Below are positions 44,737 to 53,146 of a stretch of 64,000 nt of DNA, piece by piece (the first letter of the stretch is position 1; the number at the start of each line of letters is the position of its first letter). The notes below the pieces were generated by a model. It worked only from the letters and a program-made list of their open reading frames with translations, was not told where the DNA came from and searched no databases. The DNA lies in the NCBI RefSeq assembly GCF_003751445.1, contig NZ_RJUU01000003.1:248001-312000 (forward strand). Direction: 5' to 3'. The position numbers and the translations under genes are program-made. This stretch comes from Streptomyces sp. 840.1 (GTDB lineage Bacteria > Actinomycetota > Actinomycetes > Streptomycetales > Streptomycetaceae).

Positions 44737-45722
44737 GGCTCGACCACGATCTTGCGGCCCTGGCCGGCCTTGAACCGCTCCAGGGCTGCCGGGTACTGCT
44801 CCAGCGGCAGCCGGTCGCTGATGAAGACCGCGGGGTCGATGACTCCCCCGGCGAACAGCGCGGCGGCCCGCTCGTAGCTGTGCAGCACGGCCATCGAGCC
44901 GGTGATCGTGATCTCCTGGTTGTAGATCCGGTAGGGCTCGATGACGGCGGTCGTCGCGTAGTCCGCGACGCCGAACTGCAGGAACGTGCCGCCCTTGGCG
45001 ACCCGGCCGAGACCGTCCTGGATGGCGCCCGCGTTACCGGTGGCGTCGACGACGACGTCCCAGCCCCGTACCGTCTCCAGCTCGTCCGCCGAGGCGGCCG
45101 AACGCGAGACGCCGAGCTTGACGGCGGTGGTCAGCCGGTCCGGGTTGACGTCCAGGATGTCGACGGACGCGGCGCCGGTGCGCTTGGCCAGCTCCAGCAT
45201 CATCAGCCCCATGGTGCCGGAACCGTAGATGAGCACCTTGGCGCCCAGCGTGGAGCTGAGCACGTCGTAGCCGCGCACCGCGCAGGAGAGCGGCTCGATC
45301 AGCGCCGCGGTGCGCACGTCCACGTGGTCGGGGAGCTTGACGCAGTTCGCCACCGGGGCGACGGCGAACTCGGCGGCCCCGCCGGGCTTACTGACCCCGA
45401 TCGCGTTCCAGTTGTCGCAGAGGTTCCCGCGTCCGCTGCGGCAGTAGTGGCACTCGTGGCAGTGCAGCGACGGATCGACGGCGACCTTGTCACCGATGGC
45501 CAGCTCGGTCACCTCCGAGCCGGTCTCCACGATCTCACCGGCGAACTCGTGCCCCGGAATGATCGGCAGCGCGGGTGCGAACTCGCCCTGGAGGATGTGC
45601 AGATCGGTGCCGCAGAGTCCGCAGGCCTTGACCGCGACGACGACGTCCCGGGGGCCGGGGGTGGGGTCGGGGACGGTCTCGACCGACACCTTGCCGACGG
45701 ATTCGATGATCGCAGCCCTCAT
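44733..45722 (-). CDS. Zinc-dependent polyol (sorbitol/mannitol-type) dehydrogenase
   Basis: 329 aa from ATG 45722, overlapping the permease stop. Catalytic zinc residues: ACGLCGTDLHILQGEF and IPGHEFAGEI; structural zinc cysteines DPSLHCHECHYCRSGRGNLC; cofactor loop YGSGTMGLMMLELAK. This branch oxidises sugar alcohols (sorbitol, xylitol, L-iditol type) to ketoses with NAD. Together with the PfkB kinase it makes a route polyol to ketose to ketose phosphate. Exact substrate unknown. Confidence 0.9.
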   Translation of the reverse strand: MRAAIIESVGKVSVETVPDPTPGPRDVVVAVKACGLCGTDLHILQGEFAPALPIIPGHEFAGEIVETGSEVTELAIGDKVAVDPSLHCHECHYCRSGRGNLCDNWNAIGVSKPGGAAEFAVAPVANCVKLPDHVDVRTAALIEPLSCAVRGYDVLSSTLGAKVLIYGSGTMGLMMLELAKRTGAASVDILDVNPDRLTTAVKLGVSRSAASADELETVRGWDVVVDATGNAGAIQDGLGRVAKGGTFLQFGVADYATTAVIEPYRIYNQEITITGSMAVLHSYERAAALFAGGVIDPAVFISDRLPLEQYPAALERFKAGQGRKIVVEP

Positions 45723-46609
45723 TTGACAGCTCCAAGAGAAAGGCCCTGGACGAGTTTGTCCTGGGCGGCGAAGCCGGCGGCGAGCACCGGCAGGGACACG
45801 ACGACGGACGCGGCGCACAGCTGGGCGAGGAAGAGTCCCTGGCTGGTGACGACGCTCGTCAGGAAGACGGGGGCGGTCTGGGCCGTCACCCCGGTGAGCA
45901 CCCGGGCGAAGAGCAGTTCGTTCCAGCTGAAGATGAAGCAGATGAGCGAGGTGGCCGCGATGCCGGGTGCCGCGACCGGCGCCACCACCCTGGCCAGCAC
46001 GGTGGGCAGCCGGGCCCCGTCGACCTGTGCGGCCTCGATGATGGACACCGGCACATCGGCCAGGAACGACTGCATCATCCAGACCGCGATCGGCAGGTTC
46101 ATCGACGTGTAGAGGATGACGAGGAACCAGATGTTGTCCAGCATCCCGGTGTTCTTGGCGAACAGGTACACCGGCAGCAGACCCGCGACGACCGGCAGCA
46201 TCTTCGTGGACAGGAAGAAGAACATCACGTCCGTCCACTTCTCCACCCGCCTGATGGAGAGCGCGTACGCGGCGGGGAGCGCGAGTACGAGCACGAAGAG
46301 CGTGGAGAAGACCGACGCGGTCACGGAGTTGATCAGCGGCGGCCAGGGGCTGGCGCCTCCGCCGGCGCCGAAGAAGACCCGGTAGCCGTCGAGGGTGAGG
46401 GGCGCGCCGAGCGACGGGGGGTTGGTCGCGGCGTCGGCCTCCGAGTGGAACGAGGTGAGCAGCATCCAGAGTGCGGGGGCGCAGAAGGCGATGCCGACGA
46501 TCCAGGCGACCAGCCCGAGGACGGTGGAGCGTCGCCTGCCCCTGCGTACCGTGCGTGCGTGCTCGGCGCGGACGGTCGGGGCGGCCTGCGGAGCGGTCAG
46601 GGCAGTCAT
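45719..46609 (-). CDS. Carbohydrate ABC transporter permease (MalG type)
   Basis: 296 aa, about six membrane helices. The conserved cytoplasmic loop for ATPase contact reads IIEAAQVDGARLPTVLARVV (EAA motif). N-terminal helix VLGLVAWIVGIAFCAPALWM. It overlaps the MalF-type permease gene upstream and the dehydrogenase downstream by four bases each. There is no ATPase gene in the operon; in Streptomyces a shared ATPase such as MsiK usually serves these systems (known). Confidence 0.92.
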   Translation of the reverse strand: MTALTAPQAAPTVRAEHARTVRRGRRRSTVLGLVAWIVGIAFCAPALWMLLTSFHSEADAATNPPSLGAPLTLDGYRVFFGAGGGASPWPPLINSVTASVFSTLFVLVLALPAAYALSIRRVEKWTDVMFFFLSTKMLPVVAGLLPVYLFAKNTGMLDNIWFLVILYTSMNLPIAVWMMQSFLADVPVSIIEAAQVDGARLPTVLARVVAPVAAPGIAATSLICFIFSWNELLFARVLTGVTAQTAPVFLTSVVTSQGLFLAQLCAASVVVSLPVLAAGFAAQDKLVQGLSLGAVK

Positions 46610-47589
46610 GCGCGGTTCGCCTCCTCACTGAAGAGGGACGAGACCACGCGCAGGGCGAAGGTCGCGACGACGATGGTGCCGATCACCACGACCACGCCTG
46701 CGGCGGACGCCAGTCCGTATTCGTGAGCTTGGTAGAAGGTCTGGTAGATCGTGTAGGGGAGGTTCGCGGTGCCGAGTCCGCCGGCGGTGATGGTGAACAC
46801 GGCGTCGAAGTTCTGCACGATGTAGATGGAGCCGAGCAGTACGCCCAGTTCCAGGTAGCGGCGCAGGTGCGGCAGTGTCAGGTAGCAGAACATCTGCCAG
46901 GCGTTCGCACCGTCCAGCCGTGCGGCCTCCATCTGCTCGGCGGACCGGCTCTGCAGTCCGGCGAGCAGGATGAGCATCATGAACGGGGTCCACTGCCAGA
47001 TCAGCGCGGCCGCGACCGCGGCCAGCGGCATGTCGGAGATCCAGTCGGGCTGAGCGGGGGTGTCGACGCCGAACAGTCCGGTGAACCAGGCCCAGCCCCC
47101 GTTCAGCAGGCCGTACTCGGGGTTGTACAGCAGGTGCTTCCACATCAGCGCCGCCGAGACGGGCACCAGGAGGAACGGGGTGATCAGCAGGGTGCGCACG
47201 AATCCCCGGCCGATGAACGCGCGGTCGAGCAGCAGGGCGAGGAGGAGCCCGAGCACGACGCTCACGATCACGACGCCCGCCGTGAGCCAGACCGTGGTGA
47301 ACACCGAGTCGCGCAGGCTCGGGTCGCTGAACACTTCGCCGTAGTTGGCGAACGCGTTGAAGCTGCGCGAGTCGGGCGAGAGCGAGTTCCAGTCGAAGAA
47401 CGAGATCACGACCGTTGCCACGAACGGCAGCTGGGTCACGGCGATCAGGAAGATCAGGGCGGGGAGCAGCGGGGCGCGGGTGGCCCAGACCCGGGCCCGG
47501 CCGGGGCCCTTTCGGGCCTTGCGGGGTGCGGCGGCGTCAGCGGGTGCTCCGGCGGGCGAGACTTCCGGGGTGGATACGGAGGTACTCAC
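46606..47589 (-). CDS. Carbohydrate ABC transporter permease (MalF type)
   Basis: 327 aa. An Ala/Pro-rich cytoplasmic lead, then six helices. The EAA loop is present as QMEAARLDGANAWQMFCYLT (about residue 225-245), with YTIYQTFYQAHEYGLASA near the end. It is co-translated with the binding-protein gene (four-base overlap) and the second permease. Confidence 0.92.
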   Translation of the reverse strand: MSTSVSTPEVSPAGAPADAAAPRKARKGPGRARVWATRAPLLPALIFLIAVTQLPFVATVVISFFDWNSLSPDSRSFNAFANYGEVFSDPSLRDSVFTTVWLTAGVVIVSVVLGLLLALLLDRAFIGRGFVRTLLITPFLLVPVSAALMWKHLLYNPEYGLLNGGWAWFTGLFGVDTPAQPDWISDMPLAAVAAALIWQWTPFMMLILLAGLQSRSAEQMEAARLDGANAWQMFCYLTLPHLRRYLELGVLLGSIYIVQNFDAVFTITAGGLGTANLPYTIYQTFYQAHEYGLASAAGVVVVIGTIVVATFALRVVSSLFSEEANRA

Positions 47590-48950
47590 TTCTGCTCCTT
47601 GCCGACCTTTTCGGCGAGTGCCTGCGAGGCCTTCAGGGCGTCGGACACCGACTGGCGGCCGGCGATCGCGGAGCTGATCTCCTGCGAGACCTTGGTGCCC
47701 AGATCGGTGAACTCCGGGATGTCGACGAACTGGATGCCGACGGTCGGCCGGGGCTGGGTTCCGGGGTCACGCGGGTTCGCGCCGGCGATGGCCTGCTGGG
47801 TGACGCTCGCGAACGCGGAGGCGTCCTTCAGGTAGTCCTTGTTGGAGTACGTCGAGGCGCGCTTGCCCGCGGGGACGTCGGGCCAGCCGACCTTCTTGCC
47901 GACGAGGTTCTCGTAGTCCTTGCCGGAGGCCCAGGAGATGAACTTCCAGGCGCTGTCGGTCTTCTTGGAGGCCTTCTGCATGCCCCAGGCCCAGGTGTAG
48001 AGCCAGCCGGAGGTGTCGGTCTTCTCGACGGGCGCGGCGACGTATCCGACCTTGCCCCTGACCGGGGAGCCGGCGGCCTCCAGCGATCCGGCGCCTGCGG
48101 TGGCGTCGTACCACATGGCCGTCTTGCCCTGCGTCATGTTGTTGAGGCACTCGGCGTAGCCGGACTGGGGAGCGCCCGCTTCGCCGTGCTTCTTCACCAG
48201 GTCGACGTAGAACTGGACGGCCTTCTTGAACTCGGGAGAGTCGAGCCTGGCGTTCCAGTCCTTGTCGAACCAGGTGCCGCCCATGGTGTTGACGACGGTG
48301 GTCAGCGGTGCGATGACCTCGCCCCAGCCGGGCAGGCCGCGCAGGCAGATGCCCTTCATGCCGCTCTTGGCGCCATCCGCCTTGGCCGCCAGGTCGGCGA
48401 CCTGCTGCCAGGTGGGCTTGGCCGGCATCTTCAGGTTCTTCTCGGCGAAGACGTCCTTGCGGTACATGAGGAAGGAGGACTCTCCGTAGAACGGCTCGGC
48501 GTAGAGCTTGCCGTCCTGCGCGGTGAGGGATTCCTGGAGCGGCTTCAGGATGTCCTTCTGGTCGAAGGCCTTGTCCTTCGCCGTGTACTCGTCGAGCGGG
48601 TGCAGCCAGCCGTTCTTCGCGTAGAACGGCACCTCGAAGTTGCTGATGGTGGCGACGTCGTACTGGCCCGCCTGGTTGGAGAAGTCCTGGGTGATCTTGT
48701 CGCGCACGTCGTTCTCCGGCAGCACCGTGAAGTGCACCTCGATGCCGGTCTCCTTGGTGAAGTTGGCCGCGGTGAGCTTCTGCAGCTGCACCATCTGCGG
48801 GTTGTTCACCATGAGTACGTTGATCGAGTCTTTGTCGCCGGACGCACTGCCGCCGCCCGCGCCGCTGCACCCGGCGAGCAGGGCCGTGAGGGCGGCTCCG
48901 GTGCCCAGTCGCACACTCAGCCTGCTTCGGCGTTGCTGAAGGTGGAGCAT
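47586..48950 (-). CDS. Solute-binding lipoprotein, sugar or polyol uptake
   Basis: 454 aa from ATG 48950, with AGGAG upstream. Signal peptide and lipobox ALTALLAGC (Cys about residue 27). Mature part is a family 1 binding protein: INVLMVNNPQMVQLQKLTAA, PAKPTWQQVADLAAKADGAK, NNMTQGKTAMWYDATAGAGS, WKFISWASGKDYENLVGKKV. The operon content (polyol dehydrogenase, PfkB kinase) suggests a sugar alcohol such as sorbitol or mannitol, as in SmoE-type systems. Confidence 0.92.
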   Translation of the reverse strand: MLHLQQRRSRLSVRLGTGAALTALLAGCSGAGGGSASGDKDSINVLMVNNPQMVQLQKLTAANFTKETGIEVHFTVLPENDVRDKITQDFSNQAGQYDVATISNFEVPFYAKNGWLHPLDEYTAKDKAFDQKDILKPLQESLTAQDGKLYAEPFYGESSFLMYRKDVFAEKNLKMPAKPTWQQVADLAAKADGAKSGMKGICLRGLPGWGEVIAPLTTVVNTMGGTWFDKDWNARLDSPEFKKAVQFYVDLVKKHGEAGAPQSGYAECLNNMTQGKTAMWYDATAGAGSLEAAGSPVRGKVGYVAAPVEKTDTSGWLYTWAWGMQKASKKTDSAWKFISWASGKDYENLVGKKVGWPDVPAGKRASTYSNKDYLKDASAFASVTQQAIAGANPRDPGTQPRPTVGIQFVDIPEFTDLGTKVSQEISSAIAGRQSVSDALKASQALAEKVGKEQK

Positions 48951-48992
48951 GTGGTTCTCCTGATCACTCGTCATCGAGGGACTGCTTGCGTG

Positions 48993-49004
48993 TTGTACTA
49001 GACA
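48993..49004. promoter_or_regulatory. Candidate DeoR-regulator site upstream of the polyol operon
   Basis: TTGTACTAGACA lies about 45 bp upstream of the binding-protein start. A close match TTGTACAAGCAA occurs at 49872-49883 upstream of the DeoR gene itself. The shared TTGTACnAG core in both upstream regions is what I would expect of sites for the encoded regulator. Confidence 0.4.
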
Positions 49005-49054
49005 TGTCAGGCTGCCCGGCCGGCGGAGGCGGTGCGCGACCGTGCGGGGGTGCG

Positions 49055-49816
49055 TCAGGCGCGGATGACCTGTGGGCCCAGACGTGAGTAGCGCTGGGCC
49101 TCGGCGGAGGCCAGACCCGTATCGGTGACGATCGACTCGAAGTCACCGACCTCGGCGAAGCGGCAGAAGCTCACGGCGCCGAACTTGGTGTGGATGCCGG
49201 CGAAGACCCGGCGCCGGCTGCTGCGCATGGCCTGGGCCTTCACTTCGCTCACGGCCGGGTCGGGCGTGGTCAGCCCGTACTCGCGGGAGATGCCGTTCGC
49301 CCCGACGTAGGCCAGGTCGATGACGAATCCGGCGAGCATCCGGGTCGTCCAGTGGTCGACGGTGGCCATCGTGGAACCCCGCAGCCTGCCGCCGAGGAGC
49401 AGCACGGTGGTCTTCTCCGCGTCGGCGAGAGCGGTCGCGACGGCGAGGGAGGCGGTGACCACGGTCAGGGGCCGGTCCCTGGGCAGTGCCTCCGCGACGA
49501 GCATGGGCGTGTAGCCCTCGTCGACGAAGACCGTCTCCGCGTCGCCGAGGAGGTCGGCCGCGGCCGCCGCGATCCTGGACTTCTGGGGGACGAGACGGCT
49601 GGTGCGGGCAGCCAGCGTCGTCTCGAAGCCCGCGCTCTCCACGGGATAGGCGCCGCCGTGGGTGCGGCGCACCAGTCCGTGCTCCTCCAGGATGTGCAGA
49701 TCACGCCGGACGGTTTCCTTGGCCACCTGGAGCGTCCCGGCCAGTGCGGTTACGTCCACCGATCCTTCGCGTCGGGCAATCTTGAGGATCTCTCGTCGGC
49801 GCTCGTCGGTGTCCAC
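49055..49816 (-). CDS. DeoR/GlpR-family transcriptional regulator
   Basis: 253 aa. N-terminal helix-turn-helix (about 5-60): RRREILKIARREGSVDVTAL then VAKETVRRDLHILEEHGLVR, with the GlpR-type end RRTHGGAYP. The C-terminal sugar-phosphate-sensing domain has KSRIAAAAADLLGDAETVFV and GFVIDLAYVGANGIS with SEVKAQAM, typical of DeoR sensors. It lies upstream of the polyol operon in the same orientation and should repress it until a sugar phosphate accumulates. Confidence 0.92.
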   Translation of the reverse strand: MDTDERRREILKIARREGSVDVTALAGTLQVAKETVRRDLHILEEHGLVRRTHGGAYPVESAGFETTLAARTSRLVPQKSRIAAAAADLLGDAETVFVDEGYTPMLVAEALPRDRPLTVVTASLAVATALADAEKTTVLLLGGRLRGSTMATVDHWTTRMLAGFVIDLAYVGANGISREYGLTTPDPAVSEVKAQAMRSSRRRVFAGIHTKFGAVSFCRFAEVGDFESIVTDTGLASAEAQRYSRLGPQVIRA

Positions 49817-50081
49817 GACACACTTCCCTGCGTTCGCTGCGACTCAGGCCCCGTTCGGGCTCATGGGTCGTTTGTACAAGCAAGGGACCCGCTGCGACCA
49901 GGCTCTTCACAACGTCACCTGTGCCCGTTCGTGCCCGTTTCGCCGAGGCCGTATCGGCTGGTCAAGCCGCACGGACGGGTCGCGTCCGCCCGGACTCCTG
50001 CCCGATCAAGGCCGAGGGAGCGCCCGAACGGCGCCCGCAGCGGTCGGCACTCCCCCGCCGGAACCGCGTGACGCTGCCCGT

Positions 50082-50957
50082 TCAGAGGACCGGAGGGCGG
50101 CCGAGCCGGGTCATGCGCCACACGGTGCGCCACTTCATCGGCCGGCGCGGCCCGCACGGCGTCCGCAGTCCCTCGGCGAACCCGCCCCACCAGGCCCGCA
50201 GACCGGCGGCCGAGCGCATCCGCGCCATGGTCAGGGAGATCCAGACCCCGAGGTAGACCGGGATCAGAGCGGCCGGGAGGCGCCGGCGGGCCAGCCACAC
50301 CCGGTTGCGGGCGGTGAAGCGGTAATGGGTCGCGTGCCGGGCCGGGGACGTCCTCGGGTGCTGGAGCACGAGTTCGGGTTCGTAGCGGATCGTCCAGCCC
50401 GCGTCGAGCGCACGCCAGGCCAGGTCGGACTCCTCGTGTCCGAAGAAGAACTCCGCCGGCCACCGGCCGATCCCGTCGAGCATCGCCATCGAGAAGGCGT
50501 GTCCGCCGCCGAGGAAGGCGGTCACCGCGCCTCCCCGCATCGGGTCCCCGGCGCGCAGCCGGGGCACCCAGCGCCGCTCCGTCACCCCGTGCTCGTCAGC
50601 GACCCGGAACCCGACGATGCCGAGCCCGGGGTCGTCGGCGAACAGCCGCTGGACCCGGCGGAACACGTCTTCGGCGATGAGCAGGCCGTCGTCGTCCAGT
50701 TCGACGACGACATCCACCTCCCCCGACTCGCTCAGCGCCCTGAGTCCGACGTTGCGGCCACCGGGGCAGCCCAGGTTCTCCGCCAGCGGGATCCTGGTCA
50801 CGTCCGCCGTGATGTCGGTGAGGGGCGCCGCGTTGCCGACCAGGACCACTCTCGCCGCCGGCACGTCCTGCTTCTCCACCGAGGCGAGCAGTGCGGCCAG
50901 CTCGACGGGGCGGGTGCCCATCGTGACGATGACGACTCCGAGGCGTGGCAATGGCAT
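50082..50957 (-). CDS. Family 2 glycosyltransferase
   Basis: 291 aa from ATG 50957 with GGAG upstream. GT-A fold: RLGVVIVTMGTRPVELAALL at the start, the DxD-type motif VVVELDDDGLLIAEDVF, ENLGCPGGRNVGLRAL and the acceptor-site FFFGHEESDLAWRALDAGW. The late LVLQHPRTSP and HYRFTARNRVWLARRRLP resemble rhamnosyltransferase-type GT2 enzymes. It probably transfers a sugar to a cell-envelope or secondary-metabolite acceptor. A 179-bp inverted-repeat element sits 36 bp upstream, so its promoter lies inside or beyond that element. Confidence 0.88.
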   Translation of the reverse strand: MPLPRLGVVIVTMGTRPVELAALLASVEKQDVPAARVVLVGNAAPLTDITADVTRIPLAENLGCPGGRNVGLRALSESGEVDVVVELDDDGLLIAEDVFRRVQRLFADDPGLGIVGFRVADEHGVTERRWVPRLRAGDPMRGGAVTAFLGGGHAFSMAMLDGIGRWPAEFFFGHEESDLAWRALDAGWTIRYEPELVLQHPRTSPARHATHYRFTARNRVWLARRRLPAALIPVYLGVWISLTMARMRSAAGLRAWWGGFAEGLRTPCGPRRPMKWRTVWRMTRLGRPPVL

Positions 50958-50992
50958 GGGGCTTGCTCCAGCGGTCGGTGAAAGCGCCAATG

Positions 50993-51171
50993 CTAGGGCC
51001 TGTCTTCAAACTGCCGTCGTCGCCCGAAGGGCGGCCGGGCGGCGTCAGGTGCGTGCTCTCGGCGTGCGGGCCCCAGGCCCCTGTACTGGACGTACCGGGG
51101 TCCGGGGCCGGTGCGGCGGGAGTGCGTGCATGGCGTCGCACGGCAGACGGCAGTTTGAAGACAGGCCCTAG
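50993..51171. mobile_element. MITE-like element with 26-bp perfect terminal inverted repeats
   Basis: 179 bp. Left end 50993-51018 begins CTAGGGCCTGTCTTCAAACT and the right end 51146-51171 is its exact reverse complement. The outermost CTAG on each side may be a duplicated target, the pattern of IS5-type elements (inference). No transposase fits inside. The interior (about 51085-51110) is partly palindromic around GTACTGGACGTAC. It is probably mobilised by a transposase elsewhere in the genome. Confidence 0.75.
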
Positions 51172-51208
51172 CCCCATGCCGAGCAGGGGCCGGCCGCCCT
51201 GCGGGCGG

Positions 51209-52144
51209 CTAACCAAGCGCTCCGATCGCGCCGATGGCGACCTTCGCGGCTCCGGCGATGAGGGCGTCGTCCCGTTCGGCGTCCTTGGTGGAGCGTCGCG
51301 AGAGGACGGCCAGGGTGATCGGGGCGGCGCCGGGGGGCCAGATGACGGCGATGTCGTTCCGGGTGCCGTAGCCGCCCGTGCCCGTCTTGTCGCCCACCTG
51401 CCAGTGGTCGGGAACTCCCGCGCGGATGGTGTGGTCACCGGTGGTGTTGCGCCTGAGCAGGTCGGTCAGCACGGCCCGTTTGTCGGCGGGAAGCGTGCTG
51501 CCCAGGACGTACGCGCGCAGGTCGGTGGCCAGGGCGCGGGGGGTGCTGGTGTCGCGGGGGTCGCCGGGGGTGGCATCGCTGAGCGCGGTCTCGTAGCGGT
51601 CGCAGCGGGTGACTTCGTCACCGAGTGAGCGCAAGGCCTTCTGCAGGGCGTAGGGGGAACCGAGTTCGTGGAAGAGGAGGTTGGCGGCGGTGTTGTCGCT
51701 GTAACGGATGGCGGCGTCGGACAGCTCGCGCAACGTCATGCCGGTGTCGACGTGCCGCTCGGTGATGGGCGAGGCGCTCACGAGGTCGTCTCGGCCGTAG
51801 CGTACGAGCCGGTCCATCTGCCGCAGCGAGTTCTTGTCCAGTACGGCGCCGACGAGCAGCGCCTTGCAGGTGGAGGCGAAGGCGAAACGCTCGTCCGGCC
51901 GGTGGGTGACGGTCCGGCCGCTGCCGGTGTCGAGCGCGTGGACCCCGAGCCGGGCGTCGAACTTCCGCTCCAGGTCACGGAATGCCCGTTCGGTACGGGG
52001 GTCGGCGGAGGCCGGGCCCGAAGGGGCCGGCGAGCTGAAGGAGGCGGGCGAGGCGTCGTCCGGGGCGCCCGCGCATCCGGCGAGGGGCAGGGCGGCGAGT
52101 CCGGCCAGTACGGCACGACGGGACAGCGAAGTTCGAGTGTGCAT
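51209..52144 (-). CDS. blaL: Class A beta-lactamase, lipoprotein
   Basis: 311 aa from ATG 52144. Tat-like signal SRRAVLAGLAALPLAGC with a lipobox. Catalytic motifs: STCK (Ser-x-x-Lys), SDN (YSDNTAA), the omega-loop Glu (YETALSDATPGD) and KTGTGGYG. It hydrolyses penicillin-type beta-lactams. The gene is divergent from a LysR regulator followed by a serine hydrolase, the arrangement known from the Streptomyces cacaoi blaL-blaA-blaB locus; the symbol is given by that resemblance. Confidence 0.9.
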   Translation of the reverse strand: MHTRTSLSRRAVLAGLAALPLAGCAGAPDDASPASFSSPAPSGPASADPRTERAFRDLERKFDARLGVHALDTGSGRTVTHRPDERFAFASTCKALLVGAVLDKNSLRQMDRLVRYGRDDLVSASPITERHVDTGMTLRELSDAAIRYSDNTAANLLFHELGSPYALQKALRSLGDEVTRCDRYETALSDATPGDPRDTSTPRALATDLRAYVLGSTLPADKRAVLTDLLRRNTTGDHTIRAGVPDHWQVGDKTGTGGYGTRNDIAVIWPPGAAPITLAVLSRRSTKDAERDDALIAGAAKVAIGAIGALG

Positions 52145-52177
52145 GGCATACGGGCTTTCTGTTCCGGGGACGTGGCT

Positions 52178-52196
52178 GTCCGAAGTCAAGTCGGAC
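52178..52196. promoter_or_regulatory. Possible LysR (BlaA-like) site between beta-lactamase and regulator
   Basis: Inverted repeat GTCCGA-7 nt-TCGGAC in the 129-bp divergent intergenic region. Location fits a LysR regulator that controls both directions; the exact site is not verified. Confidence 0.35.
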
Positions 52197-52273
52197 GCCG
52201 GGCCACATGTCGAATACCATCTCGGCATCTCCCTCATTCACAAGCCATATCACCGCATGCCAGGAGGTACGGA

Positions 52274-53146
52274 TTGCTCACCGAACGACACCTGGAAATC
52301 TTCGTCGCCCTGGCGGACGAGGAACACTTCGGTGCGGCCGCCCAGCGTGTGGGTATGACCCAGCCGCCGTTGTCGCAGGGCCTGCGGAGACTGGAGGCAC
52401 TGCTCGGGGTGCGTCTGTTCGACCGTGAGCGGGGGGTGTTCCTCACCGAGGAGGGGGCGCTGCTGCTTCCGCACGCCCGCCGCGCCCTGGCCGCCCTCGC
52501 GGAGCTCCGCGAGACCGGGGCCCGGGAGCAGGCCGACGGCCGGCGGCTGCGGATCGGGCTTGCCCCGGAGGTGCCGGCGCCGCTGGCCGCCGAGGCGGCG
52601 GCGGCCCCGGTCCGGGCGGGTGAGCGTGCCAGGATCGCCATGGTGACGGCGTCGACGGCCACACTGCTCGCCGACGTCGCGGCCGGACGGGTCGACATCG
52701 CCGTGATCCGGCATCCGTCCGTGCTGCACGGTCTCGCCGCGGGCCGGGTGATCCTGCTGCCGACCTGGGTGCTGTCCCCCGCCGGGGTCGACGCGGGCGG
52801 TGGCAGAGCCGCGCCACGCCTGCCCGTCGCGGTGCGTCCGCGTGCCGAGGCGCCCGCCGCGCACGACCTGTTCGTCGACACCCTGGCCAGCCGGGGCCGT
52901 CGCGTGGAGACCGTGGTGGTCTCCGACGAGCGCGCCGCCCTCGCCCTCGTGGCGGCGGGTCAGGCGGTGCTCGTCACGGCGGACGAGGCGCTGACGGCGT
53001 CCGGGGTGGAGCGCCGGACGGCGACGGACCCGCCGCTGCCCCTGCGTCTGCGGGTCGCCTGGGACCCGCGCCGTCCCGGTGCGCTGGAGACCGCCGGGAC
53101 GGCGCAGCTGCTGGAGGACGCCCTGGCCCGGAAGGTGGCACCGTGA
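52274..53146 (+). CDS. blaA: LysR-family regulator of the beta-lactamase (BlaA-like)
   Basis: 290 aa from TTG 52274; AGGAGGT at 52262-52268 decides this rare start. N-terminal LysR helix-turn-helix LTERHLEIFVALADEEHFGA then AAQRVGMTQPPLSQGLRRLE, followed by a substrate-binding domain (about 90-285). In Streptomyces cacaoi the equivalent BlaA activates beta-lactamase transcription. It overlaps the next gene by four bases (GTGA). Confidence 0.88.
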   Translation: MLTERHLEIFVALADEEHFGAAAQRVGMTQPPLSQGLRRLEALLGVRLFDRERGVFLTEEGALLLPHARRALAALAELRETGAREQADGRRLRIGLAPEVPAPLAAEAAAAPVRAGERARIAMVTASTATLLADVAAGRVDIAVIRHPSVLHGLAAGRVILLPTWVLSPAGVDAGGGRAAPRLPVAVRPRAEAPAAHDLFVDTLASRGRRVETVVVSDERAALALVAAGQAVLVTADEALTASGVERRTATDPPLPLRLRVAWDPRRPGALETAGTAQLLEDALARKVAP

